From: CALROG01 sp943369755
GTDB lineage: Bacteria; Pseudomonadota; Gammaproteobacteria; Burkholderiales; Burkholderiaceae_C
NCBI GenBank assembly: GCA_943369755.1
Contig: CALROG020000023.1
Coordinates: forward strand, 1 to 59,661
Direction: 5' to 3'
Length of the DNA stretch: 59,661 nucleotides
Within the stretch, counting starts at the first letter, position 1; every line of letters starts with the position of its first letter. The notes below the pieces were generated by a model. It had not been told where the DNA came from. It ran no database searches and was given only the letters and a program-made list of their open reading frames with translations. Below, one piece after another: positions 47,360 through 55,849 of the stretch. Made by a program: the position numbers and the translations under genes.

Positions 47360-48373
47360 CTACAGCAGCGCGTCTTTGTGGATGCCGTTGCGCGCCATGT
47401 TGCGCTTGAGTTTGCTCAAGGCCTCATTCTGGATTTGCCGCACCCGCTCACGCGTGAGGCCGAGCCGTTCGCTCAACACCTCCAGCGTCTCGGGCTCCCG
47501 GTCGTGCAGGCCGAACCGGCCTTCGAGTACTTCTTTTTCCCGCAGCGACAGCGCGTCGATCCAGCCGTCCAGCAACCGCTCGACCTCATGGTTTTGGGTG
47601 ATGCCGGTTGGGTCCAGTGCAAACTCGTCGGCCAAGCTGTCGCCAAGGGTGTGTGCGTCGTCAGAACGGTCCTTGGCGACGTCCAGGGAAACCGGGGTCT
47701 CGGCCATCGCCAGCAACTCAGCCACATCGTGAACGTCGCGGCCCAGCAGCGCCGCCACATCCTCCACCCGCACGCCCTCACCCTCAAACCCGTTGCGCTG
47801 CGCCGCAAAAGCCGGGTCATTCTCCAGCGTACGGCGGGCCCGCAGAACCTGTTGCAGCTCACGCACCACATGCACCGGCAAGCGGATCACGCGGCCCTGG
47901 TTCATGACGGCGCGCTCCACCGACTGGCGTATCCACCAGGTCGCGTAGGTAGAAAAACGAAAGCCGCGCTCGGGCTCAAACTTGTCAATGGCATGCATCA
48001 AACCAAGATTGCCCTCTTCGATCAGGTCGGCCAGCGGCACGCCACGGCCCATGTAGCCCTTGGCAATGCTCACCACCAGGCGCAGGTTGTGCTCGATCAT
48101 CGACTGGCGGGCCGCGAAGTCGCCCGCCCGCGCCAGGGTGGCGGCCTCAAATTCCTGTTCCACCGTGAAGAGCGTAGTGCGGCGCACCTCGCGCAGGTAA
48201 ATCGTCAGGGTATCGCTGGGCTCGCCGAAGGTCTCGCCCTGCTTGCCTTTCGGGTCCGGTGCGGTCGCCGCGTCAGGTTCAGCCGCAGCCGAATCTGCGT
48301 CGTGCCCCGCTTCGCCACCGCTTTCAAGCGCGCCCGGAACTGCTGGTTTGCTGGATCCGTTGCGCTTCTTCAT
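47360..48373 (-). CDS. rpoS: RNA polymerase sigma factor RpoS
   Basis: The 337-residue general-stress/stationary-phase sigma factor has region 1.2/2 (DTLTIYLREVRRTTLFTVEQE, NLRLVVSIAKGYMGRGVPLADLIEEGNLGLMHAIDKFEPERGFRFSTYATWWIRQSVERAV), region 3 and the region 4 helix-turn-helix (SERLGLTRERVRQIQNEALSKL). A 50-residue Ala/Asp/Glu-rich N-terminal extension precedes it. It starts 5 nt after nlpD's stop, the classic order. Regulation through nlpD readthrough is expected, as in other proteobacteria. Confidence 0.97.
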   Translation of the reverse strand: MKKRNGSSKPAVPGALESGGEAGHDADSAAAEPDAATAPDPKGKQGETFGEPSDTLTIYLREVRRTTLFTVEQEFEAATLARAGDFAARQSMIEHNLRLVVSIAKGYMGRGVPLADLIEEGNLGLMHAIDKFEPERGFRFSTYATWWIRQSVERAVMNQGRVIRLPVHVVRELQQVLRARRTLENDPAFAAQRNGFEGEGVRVEDVAALLGRDVHDVAELLAMAETPVSLDVAKDRSDDAHTLGDSLADEFALDPTGITQNHEVERLLDGWIDALSLREKEVLEGRFGLHDREPETLEVLSERLGLTRERVRQIQNEALSKLKRNMARNGIHKDALL

Positions 48374-48378
48374 GGCCG

Positions 48379-49266
48379 CTACCTGGCAGGCAGATATTTC
48401 GCCGGGTCCACTGGCTTGCCCTGGCGACGGATTTCAAAGTGCAGCTTGACGCGGTCGGCGTCGGTGTTGCCCATTTCTGCAATTTTCTGGCCCTTGCGGA
48501 CCGACTGGTCTTCTTTGACCAGCAGCGCCTGGTTGTGGGCGTAGGCCGACAGATAAGTGTTGTTGTGTTTGAGGATGATCAGGTTGCCGTAGCCACGAAG
48601 GCCTGAACCGGCATACACCACCCGGCCGTCAGCAGAGGCCAGCACAGGCTCGCCGGCCTTGCCGCCGATGTCGATGCCCTTGTTCTTGGCCTCGTCATAG
48701 CCCGCCAGCACGCTGCCTGTGGCGGTAGGCCAGGCCCAGGCCAGCTCATCCTCGCCACCCGCTGCAGCCGGGACAGAAGCCGCGGCTGCGGGGGCAGGCG
48801 CGACAGGCCGCGCAGCACTGGCCGCTGGCTGGGCCGCAACCGCAGAGCCAGTGGTAGCCGACCCCGAAAGCACCGGCCTGACGACCACGCCCGACTCTGG
48901 GGCACCAGCCACTGCTGCGGGCGGCACCACCCGCAGCACCTGACCAATTTCAATCACGTTGGGGTTCTCAAGATTGTTCCAGCGCACCAGGTCACGCCAG
49001 TTCTGGCCGTTGTCCAGCGCGATGCGAATCAGCGTGTCACCCGCCTTGATGGTGTAGTAGCCCGGCTTGCCCGCGTTGTCGGCACCGGGCAAGGGCTTCG
49101 CCGCAGCTACCGGATCGGCAGCCATGGGAGCTTGACGGGTCGAACCCGCGTTGCGGTCTTCCACCGGCGCGGGGGCGCGCGAACCCGAGGCACAGCCCGC
49201 CAGCACCGCGCCCGCAGCGCATGCCAGCACCAGCAGCTTCCAACCTCGATTGCGCAACTCGGCCAT
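48379..49266 (-). CDS. nlpD: NlpD-like murein hydrolase activator lipoprotein
   Basis: The 295-residue protein has a lipobox (GAVLAGCASG), a LysM domain (YYTIKAGDTLIRIALDNGQNWRDLVRWNNL), an Ala/Pro-rich spacer and a C-terminal LytM/M23 domain (ASADGRVVYAGSGLRGYGNLIILKHNNTYLSAYAHN). The catalytic-looking HxH is degenerate, as usual for EnvC/NlpD activators of amidases. ATG 49266 is preferred over TTG 49284. It sits between pcm and rpoS. Confidence 0.93.
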   Translation of the reverse strand: MAELRNRGWKLLVLACAAGAVLAGCASGSRAPAPVEDRNAGSTRQAPMAADPVAAAKPLPGADNAGKPGYYTIKAGDTLIRIALDNGQNWRDLVRWNNLENPNVIEIGQVLRVVPPAAVAGAPESGVVVRPVLSGSATTGSAVAAQPAASAARPVAPAPAAAASVPAAAGGEDELAWAWPTATGSVLAGYDEAKNKGIDIGGKAGEPVLASADGRVVYAGSGLRGYGNLIILKHNNTYLSAYAHNQALLVKEDQSVRKGQKIAEMGNTDADRVKLHFEIRRQGKPVDPAKYLPAR

Positions 49267-49280
49267 ATTGTTTTTTCCCT

Positions 49281-50075
49281 TCAAGCGATGCCTGATTTTA
49301 GGGGGACAAAGTGAACCGCCTCAAGCACTGTCTGTTTCAATTTTTCAGGCGTTCTTTCGATCACCACCAGGGCTTGTTGCCCCGCGGCTGTGACCATCGG
49401 GGCCACTATGCGCCCGCCCACGGCGAGCTGGTCAATCCAGGCTTGTGGCACGGCCTCGCCCCCGGCTGCGGCAATGATGCCCGCGTACGGCGCGCCCTTG
49501 GCGTAGCCGGCCATGCCGTCGCCAAACAGCAGGTGCACATTGGCCAGCCGGAATGAGCGCAGATTGTCGCGGGCCCGGTCATGCAGGCCGCGCAGCCGCT
49601 CGATGCTGTACACCTCGGTGGCCAGCAGGCCCAGCACTGCCGCCTGGTAGCCGCAGCCTGTGCCGATCTCCAGCACCCGGCCCAGTTTGCCGCCCGCGCC
49701 TTTGTGCCCCCCCAGAAGCAGCTCGCACATGCGCGCCACCACGTTGGGTTTTGAGATGGTCTGGCCCAACCCGATCGGCAAGCTGGTGTCTTCATAGGCC
49801 TGGTTGGCCAGCGCCGTGTCGACAAAGCGGTGGCGCTGCACCGTGCCCATCGCGGCCAGCACCTGCGCGTCTGTGACGCCCTGGGCCGCGAGTTTGTGCA
49901 CCATGCGCGCGCGCACCGCGCTGGAGTCAAGTCCAACCCCGTGGGCAGGCGCTGAAAAACTGTCATTTTTGGCTGTAGCCCGCATGGATGCTGCGGGAGC
50001 CACTATCTTTTTTGTAGCAACCGGGGTTCGAGACCGGGTGTCCAGCTGGGCCGGAAAGCTGGGGCGGCGTGTCAT
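49281..50075 (-). CDS. pcm: Protein-L-isoaspartate O-methyltransferase
   Basis: The 264-residue SAM methyltransferase repairs isoaspartate residues. The core (LEIGTGCGYQAAVLGLLATEVYSIERLRGLHDRARDNL) is complete; E. coli Pcm is 208 residues. The N-terminal ~45 residues are an extra tail (MTRRPSFPAQLDTRSRTPVATKK...), and residues about 18-38 (VATKKIVAPAASMRATAKN) are family 1 repeat copy E read in sense. Its ATG overlaps surE's stop. An alternative internal start cannot be excluded. Confidence 0.94.
   Translation of the reverse strand: MTRRPSFPAQLDTRSRTPVATKKIVAPAASMRATAKNDSFSAPAHGVGLDSSAVRARMVHKLAAQGVTDAQVLAAMGTVQRHRFVDTALANQAYEDTSLPIGLGQTISKPNVVARMCELLLGGHKGAGGKLGRVLEIGTGCGYQAAVLGLLATEVYSIERLRGLHDRARDNLRSFRLANVHLLFGDGMAGYAKGAPYAGIIAAAGGEAVPQAWIDQLAVGGRIVAPMVTAAGQQALVVIERTPEKLKQTVLEAVHFVPLKSGIA
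49963..50022 (-). repeat. Dispersed palindromic repeat, family 1, copy E, inside pcm
   Basis: On the minus strand it reads GCTACAAAAAAGATAGTGGC, TCCCGCAGCATCCATGCGGG, CTACAGCCAAAAATGAC. It keeps the pcm frame open and encodes part of its N-terminal tail. Confidence 0.85.
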
Positions 50076-50851
50076 CCGGCCACCGCCGCCAACGGGTGGG
50101 CAAGCCGCGCCGCCGTCTGGCCCCAGTAGCGCAAGCTGTCGTGGTCAGTCAGGTCTACCTTGAGCGGCGTAAGCGACACATGGCCCTGCGCTGTGGCGTG
50201 AAAGTCGGTGCCCTCGGCGTCGTCTTTCGCCGCACCCGCACCACCAATCCAGTACATGGTGTCGCCGCGCGGGCTGGTTTGCGAGATCACTTTTTCGGCC
50301 GCGTGGCGACGCCCGAGCCGACAGACCTTTGCCGGCTTGAGTTGTTCAGTCGGCAGACAGGGAATGTTCACGTTCAGCAGCCAGGGAGCGGCCGTGACCA
50401 ACTGCTGGCGCACCAGGCCTTGCACCATTTCGCGGGCCACCCGTGCCGCTGCGTCCAGATGTTGCCAGCCCTTTTCAGTTTGCGAGAAAGCAATCGCCGG
50501 AATGCCGAACAGGTAGCCTTCCATCGCTGCGCCCACGGTGCCCGAATAAATGGTGTCGTCACCCATGTTGGCACCGTTGTTGATGCCGCTGACCACCAGG
50601 TCGGGCCGGTAGCCCAGCAAGCCGGTCAGCGCAATGTGCACGCAGTCCGCCGGAGTACCGTTGACATAGCGAAAGCCGTTTGATGCCGTATGCACGTACA
50701 GCGGCGAATGCAGGGTCAGCGCGTTTGACTTGGCGCTGTTGTTGTGCTCGGGCGCGACGACCTCGACATCGCCCAGATCTTTTAGCGCTTCATACAGCGC
50801 GACAATGCCGCTGGCCTGGTAGCCATCGTCGTTCGAAATCAGAATTTTCAT
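50072..50851 (-). CDS. surE: 5'/3'-nucleotidase SurE
   Basis: The 259-residue phosphatase hydrolyses nucleoside monophosphates. It has the metal-site motifs MKILISNDDGYQASGI, EHNNSAKSNALT and VVSGINNGANMGDDTIYSGTVGAAMEG. ATG 50851 fits the conserved start. The surE-pcm-nlpD-rpoS order is standard, and its stop overlaps the pcm start by 4 nt. It is divergent from the quinone oxidoreductase. Confidence 0.96.
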   Translation of the reverse strand: MKILISNDDGYQASGIVALYEALKDLGDVEVVAPEHNNSAKSNALTLHSPLYVHTASNGFRYVNGTPADCVHIALTGLLGYRPDLVVSGINNGANMGDDTIYSGTVGAAMEGYLFGIPAIAFSQTEKGWQHLDAAARVAREMVQGLVRQQLVTAAPWLLNVNIPCLPTEQLKPAKVCRLGRRHAAEKVISQTSPRGDTMYWIGGAGAAKDDAEGTDFHATAQGHVSLTPLKVDLTDHDSLRYWGQTAARLAHPLAAVAG

Positions 50852-50946
50852 GGGTTGTGCCTTGCAAAGATTGTAGGCGTCACGGCAGAGACAACAGCCC
50901 TTGTTGCCGGCTCCTATCATGCCGGTTGACTTCAACGGAGACTCCC

Positions 50947-51921
50947 ATGCACGCATGGCTTTGCGAAAACCCCACCGGCGTTGACGCCCTTACCTGGCAA
51001 GAACTGCCCACACCCCAACCCGGTGCGGGCCAGGTGCTGATCGAGATCAAGGCCGCCAGCCTGAACTTCCCCGACCTGCTGATCGTGCAGAACAAGTACC
51101 AGATGAAGCCGCCCCTGCCCTTTGTGCCCGGCTCCGAGTACGCCGGCGTAGTGCAAGCTGTTGGCGAGGGCGTCACACACCTCAAACCGGGCCAGAGCGT
51201 GGCCTGCCTGTCCGGCACCGGCGGGTTTGGCACCCACACACTGGCGCCGGCAGCACTGTGCATGCCTTTGCCGCCTGGCTTTCCCCATGTCGATGCAGCG
51301 GCGTTCATCATGATCTACGCCACCTCTTATCACGCGCTGGTAGACCGTGCCCAGCTCAAGGCCGGTGAAACCGTATTGGTGCTGGGCGCGGCTGGTGGTG
51401 TGGGTACAGCCGCAATCCAGATCGCCAAGGCCATGGGTGCGCGGGTGATTGCCGCAGCCTCCACCGACGAAAAGTGCGCGCTGTGCAAATCCATCGGTGC
51501 CGACCTGACGATCAACTACAGCAAGGAAAACCTGCGCGAGGCCATCAAGGCAGCGACGGATGGCAAAGGCCCGGACGTGATCTACGACCCCGTGGGCGGC
51601 GACTTTGCCGAGCCCGCCTTCCGCTCAATTGCCTGGCGTGGCCGCTACCTGGTGGTGGGCTTTGCCGCCGGCCCGATTCCGGCCCTGCCTTTCAACCTGG
51701 CGCTGCTCAAGGGCGCGTCCATCGTTGGCGTGTTCTGGGGCGACTTCGCCAAGCGCGAACCCAAGGCCAACGCGGCCATGATGGCGGAGTTGGCCAGCTG
51801 GTACGCGCGGGGCGTGGTCAAACCCGTGATCGACCAAACCATGCCGATGGCGCAGCTCAAGGCCGCCTATGCCCACATGGGCTCACGCGGCGTCATGGGC
51901 AAGCTGGTGATGGTGAACTGA
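50947..51921 (+). CDS. NADPH:quinone oxidoreductase family protein
   Basis: The 324-residue zinc-independent MDR enzyme has AASLNFPDLLIVQNKYQMKPPLPFVPGSEYAG, the nucleotide motif VLVLGAAGGVGTAAIQIAKAMG and DVIYDPVGGDFAEPAFRSIAW. It probably reduces quinones or enones with NADPH. ATG 50947 follows GGAG by about 7 nt. A terminator lies 20 nt downstream. Confidence 0.9.
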   Translation: MHAWLCENPTGVDALTWQELPTPQPGAGQVLIEIKAASLNFPDLLIVQNKYQMKPPLPFVPGSEYAGVVQAVGEGVTHLKPGQSVACLSGTGGFGTHTLAPAALCMPLPPGFPHVDAAAFIMIYATSYHALVDRAQLKAGETVLVLGAAGGVGTAAIQIAKAMGARVIAAASTDEKCALCKSIGADLTINYSKENLREAIKAATDGKGPDVIYDPVGGDFAEPAFRSIAWRGRYLVVGFAAGPIPALPFNLALLKGASIVGVFWGDFAKREPKANAAMMAELASWYARGVVKPVIDQTMPMAQLKAAYAHMGSRGVMGKLVMVN

Positions 51922-51941
51922 CGCACCTGTAGCGCACGTAA

Positions 51942-51965
51942 AAAAGCCCGCGCGAGCGGGCTTTT
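51942..51965. terminator. Bidirectional intrinsic terminator
   Basis: AAAAGCCCGC, GCGA loop, GCGGGCTTTT, with an A-run on the left. It can end the oxidoreductase transcript (plus) and the tRNA-His transcript (minus, six T). Confidence 0.85.
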
Positions 51966-51971
51966 GAATTC

Positions 51972-52048
51972 TGGGGTGGCTGATGGGGCTCGAACCCACG
52001 ACAACAGGAATCACAATCCTGGACTCTACCAACTGAGCTACAGCCACC
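51972..52048 (-). tRNA. tRNA-His (GTG)
   Basis: The 77-nt gene on the minus strand starts GGTGGCTGTAGCTCAGTTGG, has anticodon loop GATTGTGAT with anticodon GTG, the T-arm GGGTTCGAGCCCC, and encodes the 3' CCA. The extra 5' G pairs with C73, as required for tRNA-His. Confidence 0.97.
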
Positions 52049-52073
52049 GTCGCGAAAGATTATAGCCCGGCCA

Positions 52074-54014
52074 TCATTGGGTTTGCGTCGCTTTGGCCTC
52101 TTCACCACTGGCAGGGGTTGGGCGTGCAACCTTGATTTGCGTCTTGAACCGCTCCTTGAGCGCGTTGTAGTAAGCCAGGCTTTCGGCAGCAGCCCACCAT
52201 TGGGTGTATTGGCCCCGTTCCTGCTTGATTGTGGCGTCGCTGCCCACCGTACGCGGCAGCACCTTGTTGACGCGCACCACCGCGTAGCCCTGCGGCCCCA
52301 GGTCTACACCCACCAGCGCAGGCAGTGCTGTTGCATCGGCGCGCAAGGCTGCTTCAATCACCGGGCCCGGCAGGTCCTGCGGGTTGTTGCGCGAGGCCAC
52401 CAGGGCCAATGGCAGCACGGCCGTTGCCGGTGCGGCCTTCCAGGCAGCGAGCTTGTCTGCACCTTCCTTCTTGGCCAGGGCGGCACCGCGTTGCGCCAGC
52501 AGGCGCTGCAGCGCCTGCTGGCGAACCTCGGCAAGGGGCAAAGTGCGGGCCGGCGTGTACTGCGTCACGCGGCCAGCCACGAGTTGGTTGGCGGCAATTT
52601 CCACTGCCGGGGTATTGCGCTTCTTTTCGATCGCGTCGGGGGCAAACAGGGCATTCAGAAACTTGGCGTTGGCCAGCAAGCCACGCGTTTCAGGGCCGGG
52701 TTTGCGAAAAACGTTGGCCGCGGTTCGCATTTCCAGCCCCAGGCGCTCCGCCGTGGGTTTGAGGCTTTCAGCCTGCTCGTACACACCGTTGGTAAAGGCC
52801 TCGGCCATCTCGGCAAACTTGCGCTGGGCCTGCTGTTTCTTGAGATCGGTCTCCAGGTCGGCGCGCATTTCGCCAAAGCTGCGGGCCTTGGGTGCCTTGA
52901 TATCCGTGAGTTTGATGATGTGAAAGCCGAACTCGGACTCCACCACGTCGCTGATGTCGCCCTTCTTCATGGCGAAGGCAGCGTCTTCAAACGGCTTGAC
53001 CATGGCCCCGCGCGAGAAGAAGTCAAGGTCGCCACCGCCAGCGGCCGAGCCCGGGTCTTGCGAGTTCTTCTTTGCCAGATCGGCAAAACCATCGGGCGCT
53101 TTGCGTGCTGCGGCCAGCAGTTCCTGCGCCTTCAGCCTGGCCTTTTCACGGTCTGCAGCGGAGGCGCTGGCCGGGGCGTTGATCAGAATATGGCTGGCGC
53201 GACGCTCTTCCTTGCCCGACAGACGGGCGGCATTTTGCTCGTAATAGGTCTTGAGGTCTGCCTCATTGATGGTGATGCCCTTGAGGAGGCCCTCCAGGTC
53301 CAGCACCAGGTACTCAATGCTGGCCTGCTCCGGTGCCTGAAACAGCGCCGGGTTGTCCTTGTAGAAGGCCTCAATTTCGGCGTCGCTCAGGTTGAGCTTG
53401 GCCGCGTACTCGCTGGTCGCAAAGCGGGCCACCTGGACGTCCCGGCTTTCAAAGAAAGCATTGAGCGACACATCGGCCTGGCTCGCGGGCGAAAACCCGG
53501 TGCCCGCCACGCCCACCATGACCTGACGGCGCGAAAGATCGCTGCGTACCTCGTTCTCGAACATCTCGGGCGTCAGGCCCTGGGCGCCCACTAGCTGACG
53601 GTAGCGGTCCATGTCCAGCTTGCCGTCCGGACCGCGCAGCGAGGCGATGGTTTCGTTGGTCTGAAGGTCTTGTGCCAGGCGCTGATCGCTGGTCACCAGA
53701 TTGAAACGTGCGGCCGCCGCAGCCAACACCCGGTCGCGCACCATGCGCTCCAGGGTGCCGTAGCGCGCCTCCGGCGTATCAAGCAGCTTGGCGTCCAGCG
53801 ACGGCATGGAGTTGCGCACCCGGTCAACTTCGTTCTTGTGCGCAAGGTCCCAATCGGACTGCAATATGTCGCGGCCGTCCACACGCGCGACCACCTCGCC
53901 CTTGTCTTTCATTTGGCTATAGCCGTCCAGCCCAAACAGGACAAAGGACGGGATGATGAGCAGGAACATCACGCCCATCATGAGCTTGGTGTGCTTGCGG
54001 ACAAAGTCAAACAT
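52074..54014 (-). CDS. ppiD: PpiD/SurA-like periplasmic folding chaperone
   Basis: The 646-residue protein has one N-terminal membrane anchor (LMMGVMFLLIIPSFVLFGL), an N-terminal chaperone domain, and one parvulin domain (about 265-370; RASHILINAPASASAADREKAR, GGDLDFFSRGAMVKPFEDAAF, GFHIIKLTDIKAPKARSFGE). E. coli PpiD binds nascent proteins leaving the Sec translocon and lacks strong isomerase activity. It lies downstream of hup and tRNA-Val on the same strand, behind a terminator. Confidence 0.92.
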   Translation of the reverse strand: MFDFVRKHTKLMMGVMFLLIIPSFVLFGLDGYSQMKDKGEVVARVDGRDILQSDWDLAHKNEVDRVRNSMPSLDAKLLDTPEARYGTLERMVRDRVLAAAAARFNLVTSDQRLAQDLQTNETIASLRGPDGKLDMDRYRQLVGAQGLTPEMFENEVRSDLSRRQVMVGVAGTGFSPASQADVSLNAFFESRDVQVARFATSEYAAKLNLSDAEIEAFYKDNPALFQAPEQASIEYLVLDLEGLLKGITINEADLKTYYEQNAARLSGKEERRASHILINAPASASAADREKARLKAQELLAAARKAPDGFADLAKKNSQDPGSAAGGGDLDFFSRGAMVKPFEDAAFAMKKGDISDVVESEFGFHIIKLTDIKAPKARSFGEMRADLETDLKKQQAQRKFAEMAEAFTNGVYEQAESLKPTAERLGLEMRTAANVFRKPGPETRGLLANAKFLNALFAPDAIEKKRNTPAVEIAANQLVAGRVTQYTPARTLPLAEVRQQALQRLLAQRGAALAKKEGADKLAAWKAAPATAVLPLALVASRNNPQDLPGPVIEAALRADATALPALVGVDLGPQGYAVVRVNKVLPRTVGSDATIKQERGQYTQWWAAAESLAYYNALKERFKTQIKVARPTPASGEEAKATQTQ

Positions 54015-54033
54015 CTTGAACTCTCAGACAACT

Positions 54034-54065
54034 AAAAACGAGAAAGGCGAACCTCTGTTCGCCTT
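54034..54065 (-). terminator. Intrinsic terminator after tRNA-Val
   Basis: On the minus strand AAGGCGAAC, AGAG, GTTCGCCTT, then CTCGTTTTTAG. It would end the hup-tRNA-Val transcript before ppiD. Confidence 0.75.
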
Positions 54066-54073
54066 CTGATGGG

Positions 54074-54149
54074 TGGTGGGTGCTGACGGGTTCGAACCGC
54101 CGACCTACGCCTTGTAAGGGCGCCGCTCTACCAGCTGAGCTAAGCACCC
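54074..54149 (-). tRNA. tRNA-Val (TAC)
   Basis: The 76-nt gene on the minus strand starts GGGTGCTTAGCTCAGCTGG, has anticodon loop CTTACAA with anticodon TAC, the T-arm GCGGTTCGAACCCGT, and encodes the 3' CCA. It lies 16 nt after the hup stop and is probably co-transcribed. Confidence 0.97.
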
Positions 54150-54164
54150 CACCGGAAACATGTG

Positions 54165-54437
54165 TCAGTTCAAAGCATCCTTCAATGCTTTGCCCGGACG
54201 GAACTTTGGCACCTTGGCAGCCTTGATTTTAATCGCAGCGCCGGTGCGGGGGTTGCGGCCACTGCGCGCAGCGCGTTTGCCGACGGCAAAAGTGCCAAAC
54301 CCGACCAGCGACACCGAGCCGCCTTTTTTCAACGTGGTCTTGACCGCACCGATAGTCGATTCCAGGGCGCGCGTGGCGGCAGCCTTGGAGATATCGGCAT
54401 GCTTTGCGATGTGCTCAATCAGTTCGGTTTTGTTCAC
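54165..54437 (-). CDS. hup: DNA-binding protein HU
   Basis: The 90-residue HU-beta type nucleoid protein has MNKTELIEHIAKHADISKAAATRAL, VSLVGFGTFAVGKRAARSGRNPRTG and KVPKFRPGKALKDALN. It starts at GTG 54437, confirmed by the conserved MNKTELI. A strong TTGACA/TCTAAT promoter and a long hairpin-containing leader lie upstream. It is followed by tRNA-Val and ppiD. Confidence 0.97.
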   Translation of the reverse strand: MNKTELIEHIAKHADISKAAATRALESTIGAVKTTLKKGGSVSLVGFGTFAVGKRAARSGRNPRTGAAIKIKAAKVPKFRPGKALKDALN

Positions 54438-54491
54438 AAGGGGCCCCTCTTGGAGAAAAAGAGTTGATCTGGATGTCTCTTAAAAATTTTT

Positions 54492-54548
54492 GTCTCCCCA
54501 CACCTGCGAGCAACCGGATTCGGTACAGGTGGCAAGTGTGTTGGAGAC
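54492..54548 (-). promoter_or_regulatory. Structured leader hairpin of hup
   Basis: GTCTCC (54492-54497) pairs with GGAGAC (54543-54548), and CACACCTG with CAGGTG inside, giving a 57-nt stem-loop in the 5' leader, followed on the minus strand by AAAAATTTTT. It may stabilise or attenuate the message. Confidence 0.5.
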
Positions 54549-54577
54549 GTCGTGCGCAGACCGTGCTGCTGAATTGC

Positions 54578-54606
54578 ATTAGAGCGACGGTACAACACCG
54601 TGTCAA
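54578..54606 (-). promoter_or_regulatory. Sigma-70 promoter of hup
   Basis: TTGACA (54606-54601), 17-nt spacer, TCTAAT (54583-54578) on the minus strand. It is one of the best sigma-70 matches in the window. The start is near 54571, giving a leader of about 130 nt. The rest of 54607-54744 shows nothing I can support. Confidence 0.75.
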
Positions 54607-54744
54607 CACAGCATGCAGCTTTACAACAGCGCGGTGGCGGATTCTAGACGTTTTTCAGGTGGCAAAAGAACCAGTCAACCCGCAACGCATGACGCAGTGC
54701 GCAAATTCTCACAGTCTTGCGACACACCGCACCTCGGCACCCGG

Positions 54745-55830
54745 TCACAACGCCGCGGCAATCGCCTTGCCAACATCCGTGGTACTTGCGTTACCCCCAA
54801 TATCGGCGGTGCGTGGTGCACCGCTTTGGGGTGCCAGCACTTTCTCGATGGTGGCCAGTACCGCGTCATGGGCTTGCTTGTAGCCCAAAAATTCAAGCAT
54901 CATCGCGCCGCACCAGATTTGACCAATCGGGTTGGCAATGTTCTTGCCGGCAATATCCGGGGCCGACCCGTGCACCGGTTCAAACAACGACGGAAACTTG
55001 CGCTGGGGGTTGAGGTTGGCGCTGGGCGCAATGCCGATGGTGCCGGTACAGGCCGGGCCCAGGTCACTGAGGATGTCGCCAAACAGGTTGCTGGCCACCA
55101 CCACGTCAAAGAAGTCCGGGCGCTGCACAAAGTGCGCAGTGAGGATGTCGATGTGAAACTTGTCTGTGGTCACGCCCGGGTAGGCTTTGGCCATCTCGGC
55201 AACCCGTTCATCCCAATACGGCATGGTGATCGAAATGCCGTTGGACTTGGTGGCGCTGGTGAGATGGCGCTTCGGGCGCGACTGGGCCAGGTCGTAGGCA
55301 AACTTGAGAACACGGTCCACGCCAATGCGCGACATCACGGTTTCCTGGATGACGATCTCGCGCGCGGTGCCTTCGTACATGCGCCCGCCAATACTGGAGT
55401 ACTCGCCCTCGGTGTTCTCGCGCACGATGTACATATCGATCTCGCCGGGCTGGCGCGGGCTGCCATCACGCCGCACCACAGGCGCGATGATGCCGGGCAT
55501 CAGCCGCGCCGGGCGCAGGTTGACGTACTGGTCGAACTCGCGGCGAAACAGCAGCAAAGACCCCCACAGCGACACATGGTCGGCAATCTTCTCGGGCCAC
55601 CCTACAGCACCGAAGTAAATTGCGTCGTGTCCGCCAATCTGGTCTTTCCAGTTGTCGGGCAGCATCTTGCCGTGCTTCTCGCAGTAGTCCCAGCTTGAAA
55701 AATCGAAGTGGTCAAACTGCAGGTCAATGCCGAACCGGCTGGCCGCCGCTTCCATGACGCGGATGCCTTCGGGCATGACCTCCTTACCGATCCCGTCGCC
55801 GGCGATGACTGCAATGCGTTTCGTACTCAT
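54745..55830 (-). CDS. Tartrate/D-malate dehydrogenase
   Basis: The 361-residue beta-decarboxylating dehydrogenase is of the IPMDH/tartrate dehydrogenase family: MSTKRIAVIAGDGIGKEVMPEG, NLRPARLMPGI, YIVRENTEGEYSSIGGRMYEGTAREIVIQE and ASNLFGDILSDLGPACTGTIGIAPSANLNPQRKFPSLFEPVHGSAPDIAGKNIANPIG. The family oxidises tartrate or D-malate; LeuB is the alternative but the YSSIGGR signature fits tartrate dehydrogenase. ATG 55830 is preferred. The dehalogenase-like gene lies 19 nt upstream on the same strand. Confidence 0.88.
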   Translation of the reverse strand: MSTKRIAVIAGDGIGKEVMPEGIRVMEAAASRFGIDLQFDHFDFSSWDYCEKHGKMLPDNWKDQIGGHDAIYFGAVGWPEKIADHVSLWGSLLLFRREFDQYVNLRPARLMPGIIAPVVRRDGSPRQPGEIDMYIVRENTEGEYSSIGGRMYEGTAREIVIQETVMSRIGVDRVLKFAYDLAQSRPKRHLTSATKSNGISITMPYWDERVAEMAKAYPGVTTDKFHIDILTAHFVQRPDFFDVVVASNLFGDILSDLGPACTGTIGIAPSANLNPQRKFPSLFEPVHGSAPDIAGKNIANPIGQIWCGAMMLEFLGYKQAHDAVLATIEKVLAPQSGAPRTADIGGNASTTDVGKAIAAAL

Positions 55831-55849
55831 GGTGCTCTTTTCCTTCGGT

